Of a DNA stretch of 40,762 nt, positions 12,444-19,904 are shown piece after piece. The notes under the pieces were generated by a model. The model was given only the letters and a program-made list of their open reading frames with translations, was not told the DNA's origin and did not search any database. Positions within the stretch are counted from its first letter, which is position 1. Every line of letters starts with the position of its first letter. The translations under genes were made by a program, and so were the position numbers. The stretch is from a virus. The stretch is from positions 1 through 40,762 of the IMG/VR virus record IMGVR_UViG_3300031877_000318; one strand, 5' to 3'.

Positions 12444-14983
12444 TGAACGCGAAAAAGGCAAAGAAGAAGCCGGAGATCAACGAGATTGCCACGACGGCGA
12501 AGGATATCGACATCTTCGCCGGATGGATCAATCGCCTGGAGAATCCCGATCCGGTATTGCGCTCGGAGGCTGCCGGCAAAGGGATCAAATTATATGACGA
12601 AGTGAAACGCGACACGCACGCCGGCGGCGTGCTCGACAAACGATACCGGACTGTGGTGGGAAAAGAATGGGAGGTCATCCCCGCAACTGAAGAATCCAGG
12701 GACATGAAGATCGCCGATTCCGTAAAAGAAGTTCTGCTGGCTACCAATTTTGACCTCGGGCGAGAGAAATTATTGTCGGCCATTCTTTACGGTTATGCGG
12801 TGTCGGAAATAATGTGGCAACTCTCCGAAGGAGATATCTGGATCGATCGATTCTTGGATAAGCATCAGAGGCGTTTCATTTTCAGCCCCGAAAGGGAATT
12901 AAGGCTTCTTACCCGCCAGAGTATATTCGACGGAGAGCCAGTGACGGATCGGAAATTTATTCAATTCACCTATGGCTCTGCGGACAATCCGTACGGTGAA
13001 GGCCTGGGACAAAGATTGTGGTGGCCGGTATGGTTCAAGAAAAATGGGATCAAATTCTGGGTGATGTTCGCAGAGAAATTCGGCGGCCCTACGGGCATAG
13101 GAAAATATCCCCCCGGAGCGCTCAAAGAGGATCAGGATAAATTACTCGATGCCATTAACGCGATCCATCAGGAGACCGGAGTCATTATCCCGGAGAATAT
13201 GGCGATCAACCTGCTGGAGGCGACGCGATCCGGGACGATCAACACCTATGAAACGCTGTGCAATTTTATGAATGCGGAGATTTCCAAAGCCGTCCTGGGC
13301 GGCACCTTGACTACCGAAATCGGAAAGACGGGCGGCGCCTATGCGGCGGCAGAGACTCATTTCGAAGCCGAGCAAGGAATAATCAAGGCCGATGCGGATG
13401 CGCTCTGTGCCTGCCTGAACAAATCCGTGATACGGTGGCTGGTGGACTACAATTTTCCAGACATCCAAAAATATCCCCAGATCTGGGTCCGGACAGAGCC
13501 GGCGCAGGACTTAAAGGCCCTGGCTGAGAGAGACAAGACTCTGGTGAAAGATATCGGCGTGCCCGTCAGCAAGAAATATTTTTACGATACCTATGGCATC
13601 CCCGAGCCGCAGGAGGGGGAAGAATTGGTATCGGTGCCGGCGCCGGCAACTCCGTTTGGCTTCGCGGAATTCGCCGAGATTTCAGCGGACCTCGAAGTAT
13701 CGATGGAGCAGCAGAGGCAACGGCTGGTTTCGGAATATTTCTCCCGCCTATCTGCGGCCTTTGGGGGTTTGCGAGAAGACGCCCTGCGGCAAATCCAAGA
13801 GGCGCTTTTGCGGTCGCCGGGGATGACGGAGCAGGAGTTTACGTCCGGCGTCTATAAGATCTTAAAAACGATTTATAGCGGGATCTCCGAGGAGGCCGTG
13901 CGCAAAGCCGTCTCGCCGATCTATTCCTTTTATAGATTGTCCGACAAGGCCGCCTGGGCTGGAGAGATGCCTGGCGTGGCCATCTCCTTTGATGCTGTAG
14001 ATCGCGGAACCATTGAAGCTCTCACCAAGATCGACAGGTATTACCTCTCCAAATTCATCGATAACCAGGATATGCAGGATTCATCGATGAAATTTTTGAA
14101 GGAGCAATACCTGGAAAAAGGAGCGGGATTGTTTGGCCGGGGCAATGAGCAGGATATAGCGGGATTCCGGGCGCAATTTGGGGATGAGCTGAAAAACCTG
14201 GAGGATTGGCAGATCCGCCGGATTACCGATACATCTGTCTCGCGGATGCGGTCGCTCGGAGATCTCCGCCAGGCCGTGCAGGGCAGGACGGATGTTCGGG
14301 TGTATGTGACGCGCGGGGAGCGGGCCTGCGATATTTGCAAGCCGCATCACGGCGAAATAATCCGGGCGGATCGGATGGAAACGCGGATGTTGACCGCCGC
14401 GAAAGATCCTGAAAAATTCGGCGTGTTCAATGAGGTCCCGCCGTTTCATCCGAATTGCGTCTGCCGCCTTTTAATGCAATCTCCGTCTCAGTATCGTGAA
14501 ATATCGGACGAACAGCATCGGGCGATAATGGCAGCTCTCCGGGAAGAGGGCAAGTTGGAAGATGATCCATTGAGGGAGGAAAATCGAAAATGTCACGAGG
14601 CTGAGGAGATTTTCAACTCTGCCAAGGAAAAATATGAGGGACATCTAAAAGCGGAAACTATTTACAAGAAAAAGATGTTAGAGGGAGGAGAAGGATATAA
14701 TCCACATTCTGACGCCGTGAGAATAGCCCGAAAAGAGATGGAGGTAGCATCGGGGAAACTTGCCGACGCTCGCATTCGTTTGGCAGAGGCCAAGGAACAC
14801 AAAGAATGGACAAAAGAAGAGACCCAGAAAAGAAGGGGAAAATGGAACTCCATGATAAAGGACTGGATAACCAAAAATCCCGGGAAAAAAATTTCAGGAG
14901 AACAATTCCGAAAATTTGAAACTGAAGCCGGCTTCCAACTCCATATCCTAAAAAAACATATAGAGAGGCATGGATTGCAATGA
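12443..14983 (+). CDS. Portal (DUF935) fused to MuF head-morphogenesis domain, with C-terminal extension
   Basis: One 846-residue chain starts at the TGATG overlap with the terminase. Residues about 1-435 are the Mu gp29/DUF935 portal (EVKRDTHAGGVLDKRYRTVV, TGGAYAAAETHFEAEQGIIK, YDTYGIPEPQEGEE). Residues about 450-690 are a MuF (gp30) domain with its CDICKPHHGE (C629) and PPFHPNCVCRL (C672) signature. In Mu these are separate proteins. Residues about 695-846 are an extra helical, lysine-rich region ending FQLHILKKHIERHGLQ. MuF proteins of other phages can carry C-terminal toxin domains; the last motif resembles the opening of BECR-fold nucleases, so a truncated toxin is conceivable. Two leftward genes begin 16 bases after the stop. 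Confidence 0.9.
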   Translation: MNAKKAKKKPEINEIATTAKDIDIFAGWINRLENPDPVLRSEAAGKGIKLYDEVKRDTHAGGVLDKRYRTVVGKEWEVIPATEESRDMKIADSVKEVLLATNFDLGREKLLSAILYGYAVSEIMWQLSEGDIWIDRFLDKHQRRFIFSPERELRLLTRQSIFDGEPVTDRKFIQFTYGSADNPYGEGLGQRLWWPVWFKKNGIKFWVMFAEKFGGPTGIGKYPPGALKEDQDKLLDAINAIHQETGVIIPENMAINLLEATRSGTINTYETLCNFMNAEISKAVLGGTLTTEIGKTGGAYAAAETHFEAEQGIIKADADALCACLNKSVIRWLVDYNFPDIQKYPQIWVRTEPAQDLKALAERDKTLVKDIGVPVSKKYFYDTYGIPEPQEGEELVSVPAPATPFGFAEFAEISADLEVSMEQQRQRLVSEYFSRLSAAFGGLREDALRQIQEALLRSPGMTEQEFTSGVYKILKTIYSGISEEAVRKAVSPIYSFYRLSDKAAWAGEMPGVAISFDAVDRGTIEALTKIDRYYLSKFIDNQDMQDSSMKFLKEQYLEKGAGLFGRGNEQDIAGFRAQFGDELKNLEDWQIRRITDTSVSRMRSLGDLRQAVQGRTDVRVYVTRGERACDICKPHHGEIIRADRMETRMLTAAKDPEKFGVFNEVPPFHPNCVCRLLMQSPSQYREISDEQHRAIMAALREEGKLEDDPLREENRKCHEAEEIFNSAKEKYEGHLKAETIYKKKMLEGGEGYNPHSDAVRIARKEMEVASGKLADARIRLAEAKEHKEWTKEETQKRRGKWNSMIKDWITKNPGKKISGEQFRKFETEAGFQLHILKKHIERHGLQ

Positions 14984-14999
14984 AAGCCGGCCCGCTTAA

Positions 15000-15335
15000 T
15001 TATAATTTTCTGGGCCTTCCCCCTAGCCGTCCATTTTCCCGTGCAGCGGCAGCCTTGCGCCTTGTTTTGGCTAATCCTCCCTTGCGCCCCATTGTGGCGG
15101 CCATTTTAGCGAGGCTCACCTCGGCTTCATTTGCTGAGCCTTCGACGATTCCTGGTCCCACGGCGGCAACCGCTTCTTGGACGATGCGGTACCACTCCCC
15201 AAGATTCTCGGCTTTTTCCAGTCGGGCGACGGTATCCACAAGTCCGTCTTTCAGCAGAAGATTTTTTACGGTCGGCCTTTTGGATTTATTGGGCCATTCG
15301 AAAAGGATATCATACGATCTTTTTGTCCATCCCAT
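15000..15335 (-). CDS. Leftward cargo gene 2: basic protein with KGG/AT-hook-like tail (111 aa)
   Basis: The ATG at 15,335 lies six bases after a perfect AGGAGG; an in-frame ATG at 15,341 touches the ribosome binding site and is rejected. The product begins MGWTKRSYDILFEWPNKSKR. A helical middle follows, and the end is strongly basic: MGRKGGLAKTRRKAAAAREN then GRLGGRPRKL, a repeated KGG/GRP pattern suited to DNA minor-groove binding. It is the second gene of a two-gene operon read against the late genes. A self-regulator, like the Aca protein that follows anti-CRISPR genes, or an antitoxin are possible, but no helix-turn-helix is obvious. Convergent with the portal-MuF gene at 16 bases. Confidence 0.7.
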   Translation of the reverse strand: MGWTKRSYDILFEWPNKSKRPTVKNLLLKDGLVDTVARLEKAENLGEWYRIVQEAVAAVGPGIVEGSANEAEVSLAKMAATMGRKGGLAKTRRKAAAARENGRLGGRPRKL

Positions 15336-15360
15336 CTCCATCCTCCTTTCGATCTTTAGT

Positions 15361-15699
15361 TTAGGCGGTGCAATCGCCATAGCACCAGGTGCCACATTTC
15401 GGGCAAATACCACTTTTCAGGAGATTTTGAACCCGCTCGTCCTCATTTCTGAGATGTGCGAGAACTTTTTCTTCCGCTTTCTTCGCCTCTTCGGCCTCCA
15501 GCGCGGCGAACGCCCGAAGGAGTGCCCGCATCTCACGGACCAACTCAGTATCGGGGGCGCATTGCAGGTAAACCCAGTGAATTCCAACTTGCCCGATTGT
15601 ATTGTCATGCGGCGATCCGGGAGGCACGATCAATCCATAATAGCCAGGACTAATCGTATTATGCACGTACCGTTTGCCATTGCGCTCGATCGTTGTCAT
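15361..15699 (-). CDS. Leftward cargo gene 1: small protein with C-terminal zinc ribbon (112 aa)
   Basis: GAAAGGAG lies before the ATG at 15,699. The N-terminal half is beta-rich (MTTIERNGKRYVHNTISPGY and YGLIVPPGSPHDNTIGQVGI), the middle is an alanine- and glutamate-rich helix (about 55-90), and the C-terminus has four cysteines, GICPKCGTWCYGDCTA, as a compact metal site. It is the first gene after a consensus promoter at 15,736-15,764, so it can be expressed in the lysogen apart from the late operon. The family is not recognised. Being small, separately promoted and inserted among head genes, it is a candidate moron, for example an anti-defence protein. Confidence 0.7.
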   Translation of the reverse strand: MTTIERNGKRYVHNTISPGYYGLIVPPGSPHDNTIGQVGIHWVYLQCAPDTELVREMRALLRAFAALEAEEAKKAEEKVLAHLRNEDERVQNLLKSGICPKCGTWCYGDCTA

Positions 15700-15735
15700 T
15701 GTCCGTCTCCTTTCTCCGTCTTTTCTTATACTTAT

Positions 15736-15764
15736 AATATAATCCAAGCGGTTGGGTTTGTCAA
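15736..15764 (-). promoter_or_regulatory. Near-consensus promoter of the leftward cargo operon
   Basis: On the minus strand, TTGACA (15,759-15,764) is followed by a 17-nt spacer and TATATT (15,736-15,741). This is the strongest sigma70-type promoter I see in the phage part of the window. The leader to the ATG at 15,699 is about 30 nt and contains a direct repeat TATAAG TATAAG. It would oppose rightward late transcription. Confidence 0.8.
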
Positions 15765-15847
15765 GCATTTTTTTGGATCTGGGAAAATTATTTTCGCTGT
15801 CGGCTTCAGGGCAGGGCAAGAATCGTGCCATAAGTGGATTTTTCGAG

Positions 15848-16291
15848 ATGGAAATTAAGACGGAGATAAAAATATCCGAGAATCTCCTTAAACTTGGAGA
15901 TCGGGCGGAAGCAGGGATCGAGGCCGGACTTTTGCGGGCTGCCGGCGCCGTGGAGGCGGCAGCCGTTGAGGAGGCGCCCAAGGCGACGGGGAATCTGGCT
16001 GATGCAATCAGAAAATATCTGAGCTATGGAGAAAAAAAGGCGGTCGTGACATCGACGGCGCCGTATTCGATTTTTGTTCACCGAGGGACAGGGATCTATG
16101 GACCATATAAAATGCCGGTCGTGCCCACGACAAAAAAAGCCCTGGCCTTTAAAATCGGAGATAAATTGATTATCCGCCGGAGCATCAAAGGCATGAAGCC
16201 CAATCCGTTCATGACCCGGGCGTTGAAGAGAGTGGAATCCCGCTTGCGCGAGATTTTCATGGCGGGCTTTGAGAGCGCAATGAAAGGATAG
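15848..16291 (+). CDS. HK97 gp10-like head-tail/tail completion protein
   Basis: The 147-residue product begins MEIKTEIKISENLLKLGDRA and contains EAPKATGNLADAIRKYLSYG, STAPYSIFVHRGTGIYGPYK and IKGMKPNPFMTRALKRVE. This is the HK97 gp10 family pattern (NAPY..VHxGT, then KGxxPNPFxxxAL). Such proteins complete the head-tail interface. The ATG at 15,848 has only a weak CGAG upstream; a longer reading to 15,752 would run into the leftward promoter and has unnatural residues. It resumes the late operon after the leftward cargo. Confidence 0.75.
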   Translation: MEIKTEIKISENLLKLGDRAEAGIEAGLLRAAGAVEAAAVEEAPKATGNLADAIRKYLSYGEKKAVVTSTAPYSIFVHRGTGIYGPYKMPVVPTTKKALAFKIGDKLIIRRSIKGMKPNPFMTRALKRVESRLREIFMAGFESAMKG

Positions 16292-16294
16292 ATT

Positions 16295-17761
16295 ATGCCA
16301 TACGCGAAAAAGGAGGAATTGCCCGACGCGGTGAAGGCCCTTCCGGAACATGCGCAGGAAATCTGGATGGCGGCTTTTAATTCCGCTTGGGAGCAATATA
16401 AGGGCGACGAGGAAAGGTGTTTCGCCGTGGCCTGGGCGGCCGTGAAAAATAAATACAAAAAGGAAGGAGAAAATTGGAAGCAATATAAGGGCGACTGGGT
16501 GCCCCTTGAACACGGCGTCGGAGACTCGACTCTACGAGTCGGAGACTCGACTCTACGAGTCGGAGACTCGACTCTACGAGAAGGCCTTGAGGGCTGGGTC
16601 GAGATCTTCCGCACCGGCGAACATACGGATTCCGCGGGCAATATAAAAAAATGGACCGAAGAAGATCTTGATCAGATCACGGCTCGATACAATCCGGCCG
16701 AACACGAGGCGCCGGTTGTCATCGGGCATCCCGTGGGAAACGCCCCGGCATTCGGCTGGGTGGAGGCCGTGAGGCGGGAAGGACAATTCCTCTACGCTAA
16801 ATTCAAAAACCTCGTTCCCGAATTTGTGGATATGGTGAAAAAGGGATTATTTAAAAAGCGATCGATGTCCGTATACCAAGACGGAACGCTGCGGCATATC
16901 GGCTTTCTGGGTGCGATGCCTCCGGCTGTTAAGGGATTGGCGGACATAAAATTTGAAGCCGAGAAAAAGGCGATCACGATTGAATTTGAGCAGAAGAGAT
17001 GCCGACACCTGAATGAGGACGACACGTTTAAGGGAGGGTTTGATGGCTGCGTGGAGCACATGATGAGCTGCGAGGGCCTGAGGGAGGAGAATGCCAGAAG
17101 GCTTTGCGCATATATCGGAAGGAAGGCGGGAAAGATCGAGTCCGCAGAATCAAAGCAAAAAGGAGGTATGAAGATGAATTTCAAGGAATGGTTAAAAGGA
17201 ATCTTCACGAAGGCAGTCGATGCCATGCCGGATGGAGACTTGCAACCTCCGGCTCCGCAGACTTTCAGCGAGGCTGAAGTGAGAGCGCGGGAGGCCGAGG
17301 CGGTTAAAAGAGCCAAAGAAGAGAAAGACCGGGAATTCGCCGAGCAGAAAAAGAGAGAGGCCAAGGAGCGAAGGGCGGGGGAGGTTAAATCCTTCTGTGA
17401 GATGTTGCTCAAAGAGGGAAAGATCATCCCGGCATGGATGAAATCGGGACTACAGGAATTCCTGACCTCTTTGGATGGAGAAGAGTCGTTGGAATTCGAC
17501 GAGAAAAAAGAGAAGGCCTCACGGCTTGAATGGATGAAGAATTTTCTTTCCAAATTGCCAGAAGTCGTGAACTTCAGGGAGATAGCCAAGAGGGATGAAG
17601 CTTTCTCTGGGAATGCCGGAGAAAAGCTGAATCAACTTGTCCGGGAGAAGATGGAGAAGAAAAAGGATCTCTCATACAATCAGGCCTTCTCTGAGGTCCA
17701 GATTGAAAATCCCGACCTGGCCAGGGAATACCAGGAGGAAATCAGGCCGACTAAGAAATAA
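16295..17761 (+). CDS. ChaB-like domain fused to Mu I-type head protease and scaffold
   Basis: The 488-residue product starts three bases after the previous gene. Residues 1-58 are a ChaB-like domain (MPYAKKEELPDAVKALPEHA, QEIWMAAFNSAWEQY). Residues 75-95 are three identical VGDSTLR units coded by a tandem 21-bp DNA repeat. Residues about 98-235 resemble the Mu gpI maturation protease (APVVIGHPVGNAPAFGWVEA, LFKKRSMSVYQDGTLRHIGF). Then comes a Cys/His-containing link (GFDGCVEHMMSCEG, RRLCAYIGRKAGKI) and a charged scaffold region (294-488). The protease would remove the scaffold during capsid maturation. A second start inside the gene gives the scaffold alone. Confidence 0.85.
   Translation: MPYAKKEELPDAVKALPEHAQEIWMAAFNSAWEQYKGDEERCFAVAWAAVKNKYKKEGENWKQYKGDWVPLEHGVGDSTLRVGDSTLRVGDSTLREGLEGWVEIFRTGEHTDSAGNIKKWTEEDLDQITARYNPAEHEAPVVIGHPVGNAPAFGWVEAVRREGQFLYAKFKNLVPEFVDMVKKGLFKKRSMSVYQDGTLRHIGFLGAMPPAVKGLADIKFEAEKKAITIEFEQKRCRHLNEDDTFKGGFDGCVEHMMSCEGLREENARRLCAYIGRKAGKIESAESKQKGGMKMNFKEWLKGIFTKAVDAMPDGDLQPPAPQTFSEAEVRAREAEAVKRAKEEKDREFAEQKKREAKERRAGEVKSFCEMLLKEGKIIPAWMKSGLQEFLTSLDGEESLEFDEKKEKASRLEWMKNFLSKLPEVVNFREIAKRDEAFSGNAGEKLNQLVREKMEKKKDLSYNQAFSEVQIENPDLAREYQEEIRPTKK
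16517..16579 (+). repeat. Three perfect tandem copies of the 21-bp GTCGGAGACTCG repeat, in frame
   Basis: Copies at 16,517-16,537, 16,538-16,558 and 16,559-16,579 are identical and are translated as VGDSTLR three times, between the ChaB-like and protease domains. Identity at every base shows recent duplication. Other copies are at 1703-1723 (inverted) and 23,883-23,903. Confidence 0.95.
17174..17761 (+). CDS. Nested scaffold protein (Mu Z-like) from an internal start
   Basis: Within the protease gene, AAAGGAGGT (17,159-17,167) lies seven bases before an in-frame ATG at 17,174. This would give a 195-residue protein, MNFKEWLKGIFTKAVDAMPD and on, made of a highly charged helical region (ARAREAEAVKRAKEEKDREF-like) typical of scaffolds. 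In Mu and in many phages the scaffold is produced in just this way from the 3' part of the protease gene. The very strong internal ribosome binding site is the direct evidence. Confidence 0.7.
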   Translation: MNFKEWLKGIFTKAVDAMPDGDLQPPAPQTFSEAEVRAREAEAVKRAKEEKDREFAEQKKREAKERRAGEVKSFCEMLLKEGKIIPAWMKSGLQEFLTSLDGEESLEFDEKKEKASRLEWMKNFLSKLPEVVNFREIAKRDEAFSGNAGEKLNQLVREKMEKKKDLSYNQAFSEVQIENPDLAREYQEEIRPTKK

Positions 17762-17797
17762 CGCTGGCGCGTTAAAAAATAAAAAGGAGGAAGAAAG

Positions 17798-18547
17798 ATG
17801 GCGACAGAGCAAAGAATTTTGGATGTGAGTGAACCCGCTGCCGAGAGCCTGGTGAACGATAAATACCGATTTGTCGTTCTGACGGCCTCGGGCGTACGCA
17901 GGCCAGACAGCGAGACGGAGGGGCTATACGGAATCCTGCAGAATGCACCGGCACTTGGCGAAGCAGCCAGCGTGCGCATAGACGGAATCTCCAAGTTGGA
18001 GATGAACGCAGCCGCGGCGATCGGGACGATTCTGAAGGCTGAATACGTTTCCGCCACCGATGCAGGCAAAGGCAAAGATGCCGGAGATGGCTGGGAATAC
18101 GCTCGGGCATTGGTCGTTGAACCGTCTGGTGCAGAGGATGATTTAGCCAGCGTCCGTCTGATCGGGCCATTTCCTAAACTGACCGGGAATATGATCAGTC
18201 AGATGACAGTCACCACGAAAAGCACCGTTGGCGATGTGACTTATACGGCGGCCGAGATTCTCGGGGGAATGATCCTTCGGGATCCCAATGGTGGGGCACG
18301 AGCTGATCTATTTCCAACGGCAGCCGATATGATTGCGGCCATCAAGCAGGCTAAGGCCGGCAATGCTTTTGAGGTGACAATCCGGAATACCGCGGATGCG
18401 GCTGAGACTATAACCATGACGACCAACACCGGGCTGACTTTGAGCGGCACGATGACCATCGCCCAAAACAATTCCAAAAGATTCCTGGTCGTGGTCACAG
18501 CCGCCGATGCAGTGACCATCTACAGTCTCGGAACTGTGGTCCATTAA
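17798..18547 (+). CDS. Head decoration-like protein
   Basis: AAAAGGAGG precedes the ATG; the product has 249 residues. The first half (NDKYRFVVLTASGVRRPDSE, SVRIDGISKLEMNAAAAIGT) matches capsid decoration/cement-type small beta proteins of DUF2190 style. The second half (residues about 160-249, FPTAADMIAAIKQAKAGNAF and TITMTTNTGLTLSGTMTIAQ) is a separate beta-rich domain, as found appended to virion surface proteins. It lies between the scaffold and major capsid genes, the usual place for a decoration protein. Confidence 0.7.
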   Translation: MATEQRILDVSEPAAESLVNDKYRFVVLTASGVRRPDSETEGLYGILQNAPALGEAASVRIDGISKLEMNAAAAIGTILKAEYVSATDAGKGKDAGDGWEYARALVVEPSGAEDDLASVRLIGPFPKLTGNMISQMTVTTKSTVGDVTYTAAEILGGMILRDPNGGARADLFPTAADMIAAIKQAKAGNAFEVTIRNTADAAETITMTTNTGLTLSGTMTIAQNNSKRFLVVVTAADAVTIYSLGTVVH

Positions 18548-18596
18548 AAAACATGGGCGATTTGGTTGCCCCATATCTTAAAAGGAGGAAAAAGAA

Positions 18597-19589
18597 ATGG
18601 CTGAGCCAATCATGAGAGAATTGATCGTCGCGGGACCGTTGCCCAACATCAGCGTGGCCTACCGCAACAAAGCTTATGTCGGTGATCGGGTCTTCCCCAT
18701 CATCGATACAAGCGATCCTAAGGCCAAAATTGCCCGGTATTTGAAGGGAGCCTGGTTTGTGGATATGGCTGGTATTCGGGCGCCAAGCACGAGGGCCAAA
18801 AGGGGCGGATACCCGATAGACCTCCTGGATCTGGCTACAAAGGAATATGCCTTCGCCAAGGAGGTGACGGATGAGGATATCCGCTTTGCCAGCTCTACCG
18901 GAGCGCCGCCTTTGAAGCCAGAGCAGGATGCAGTGGAATTCTGCGCTGACAAGATCGATCTAAGCAAGGAGAAAAGGATCGCGGCTTTAGTCAAAGCTAC
19001 CGGATGGTCCGGGCAGGCGGCCGGCGGGGAGGACGCGGAAGGGAATTGGGCCTCGACTGTGACCGGAGCGAACAATACATTCATCCCGGACGTCGAGGCT
19101 CGCATCGAGACTATCCGCAGCAATACAGGTCTTCGGCCCAATGTGCTGCTGGTCTCCGCTATCACGTATAGCCATCTGAAGCAGGTGGACGCAGTCCTGG
19201 ATCGGATCAAATATACGCAACGCGGGATCGTCTCGGCCGATTTGATCGCTGCCCTATTCGGCCTGGAGGAAGTAATCATTGGGGATGCAATCGAATCGAC
19301 GGCCAAGGAAACGAAGGCGGGGACGGAATTTACCGCAGCCCAAATATGGGAGCAGAATGCCGGCAAAGGAATGGCTTTTCTTGCCTACCGGCCGCCATCT
19401 CTTGGCCTGAAGGTCCCGATGGCTGGGGTGCAAGTCCGCCTGCGCTACGAGATGGGGCTCGTACGGCGAACCAGCCGTTGGCGTGAGTCCGCAGAGCATC
19501 AAGACGTATTCGAGGTCGCCGAGGAAACAGATATTGTAGCCTGTGGAGCCGATCTCGGCTTTATGTGGAAAGATACGATCGCAACCTGA
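18597..19589 (+). CDS. Major capsid protein
   Basis: AAAAGGAGG precedes the ATG at 18,597; the product has 330 residues. Its N-terminus (AYRNKAYVGDRVFPIIDTSD) and following EVTDEDIRFASSTGAP, YSHLKQVDAVLDRIKYTQRG and VQVRLRYEMGLVRRTSRWRE fit the E-type major capsid proteins of gp13/D3112-like phages. Position after protease, scaffold and decoration genes supports this. It forms the icosahedral shell around the packaged DNA. Confidence 0.85.
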   Translation: MAEPIMRELIVAGPLPNISVAYRNKAYVGDRVFPIIDTSDPKAKIARYLKGAWFVDMAGIRAPSTRAKRGGYPIDLLDLATKEYAFAKEVTDEDIRFASSTGAPPLKPEQDAVEFCADKIDLSKEKRIAALVKATGWSGQAAGGEDAEGNWASTVTGANNTFIPDVEARIETIRSNTGLRPNVLLVSAITYSHLKQVDAVLDRIKYTQRGIVSADLIAALFGLEEVIIGDAIESTAKETKAGTEFTAAQIWEQNAGKGMAFLAYRPPSLGLKVPMAGVQVRLRYEMGLVRRTSRWRESAEHQDVFEVAEETDIVACGADLGFMWKDTIAT

Positions 19590-19616
19590 TAGCGATATCG
19601 ATTGCCAAGAGAAATA

Positions 19617-19653
19617 GATTCCCCCTTTCCCCTGCCAGAGGGTAGGGGGAATC
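19617..19653 (+). repeat. 10-bp perfect inverted repeat after the capsid gene
   Basis: GATTCCCCCT (19,617-19,626) and AGGGGGAATC (19,644-19,653) can form a strong hairpin with a 17-nt loop. No T tract follows, so it is not a normal terminator. It may stabilise the capsid mRNA end or lower downstream expression. The CCCCTTTCCCC..GAGGG.AGGGGG composition also recalls a host interspersed repeat. Confidence 0.65.
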
Positions 19654-19667
19654 TTGCAGGCATAATA

Positions 19668-19904
19668 ATGCCGAAGTTGGTTATACATACCAGGAATGGC
19701 GCCACGATAACCGCACCCTTTGAGGCCTGGATCGTGGCGCTCATTGATTCCTTGCCGGTCGAATACCAGCAGGAGGTTTTCAAACGAGTATGCCAACTTG
19801 ATGGCGCAAGTTTAATTCCCGATAAATATTTTCTTTCAGAGGATGAACTCGGGACGGTCCAGATCGTAGAGAATCCATTAATCGATTTGGGGAAGAAACT
19901 ATGA
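19668..19904 (+). CDS. Small hypothetical late protein (78 aa)
   Basis: The ATG at 19,668 opens MPKLVIHTRNGATITAPFEA and runs to an ATGA overlap with the next gene. The protein is mixed alpha/beta with an acidic C-terminal half (DKYFLSEDELGTVQIVENPL). An extension to a TTG at 19,602 would cover the hairpin and looks unnatural. Family not recognised; position after the major capsid gene suggests a head or joining component. Confidence 0.55.
   Translation: MPKLVIHTRNGATITAPFEAWIVALIDSLPVEYQQEVFKRVCQLDGASLIPDKYFLSEDELGTVQIVENPLIDLGKKL

Noticed and set aside
15336-15413. N-terminal extension of the second leftward cargo gene
   Set aside because: The ATG at 15,335 has a perfect AGGAGG at six bases, and the extension would overlap the preceding gene.
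14980-15858. Long rightward open frame of 292 codons across the cargo locus
   Set aside because: It is antisense to two well-supported leftward genes with ribosome binding sites and a promoter, starts without a ribosome binding site and has a biased composition.
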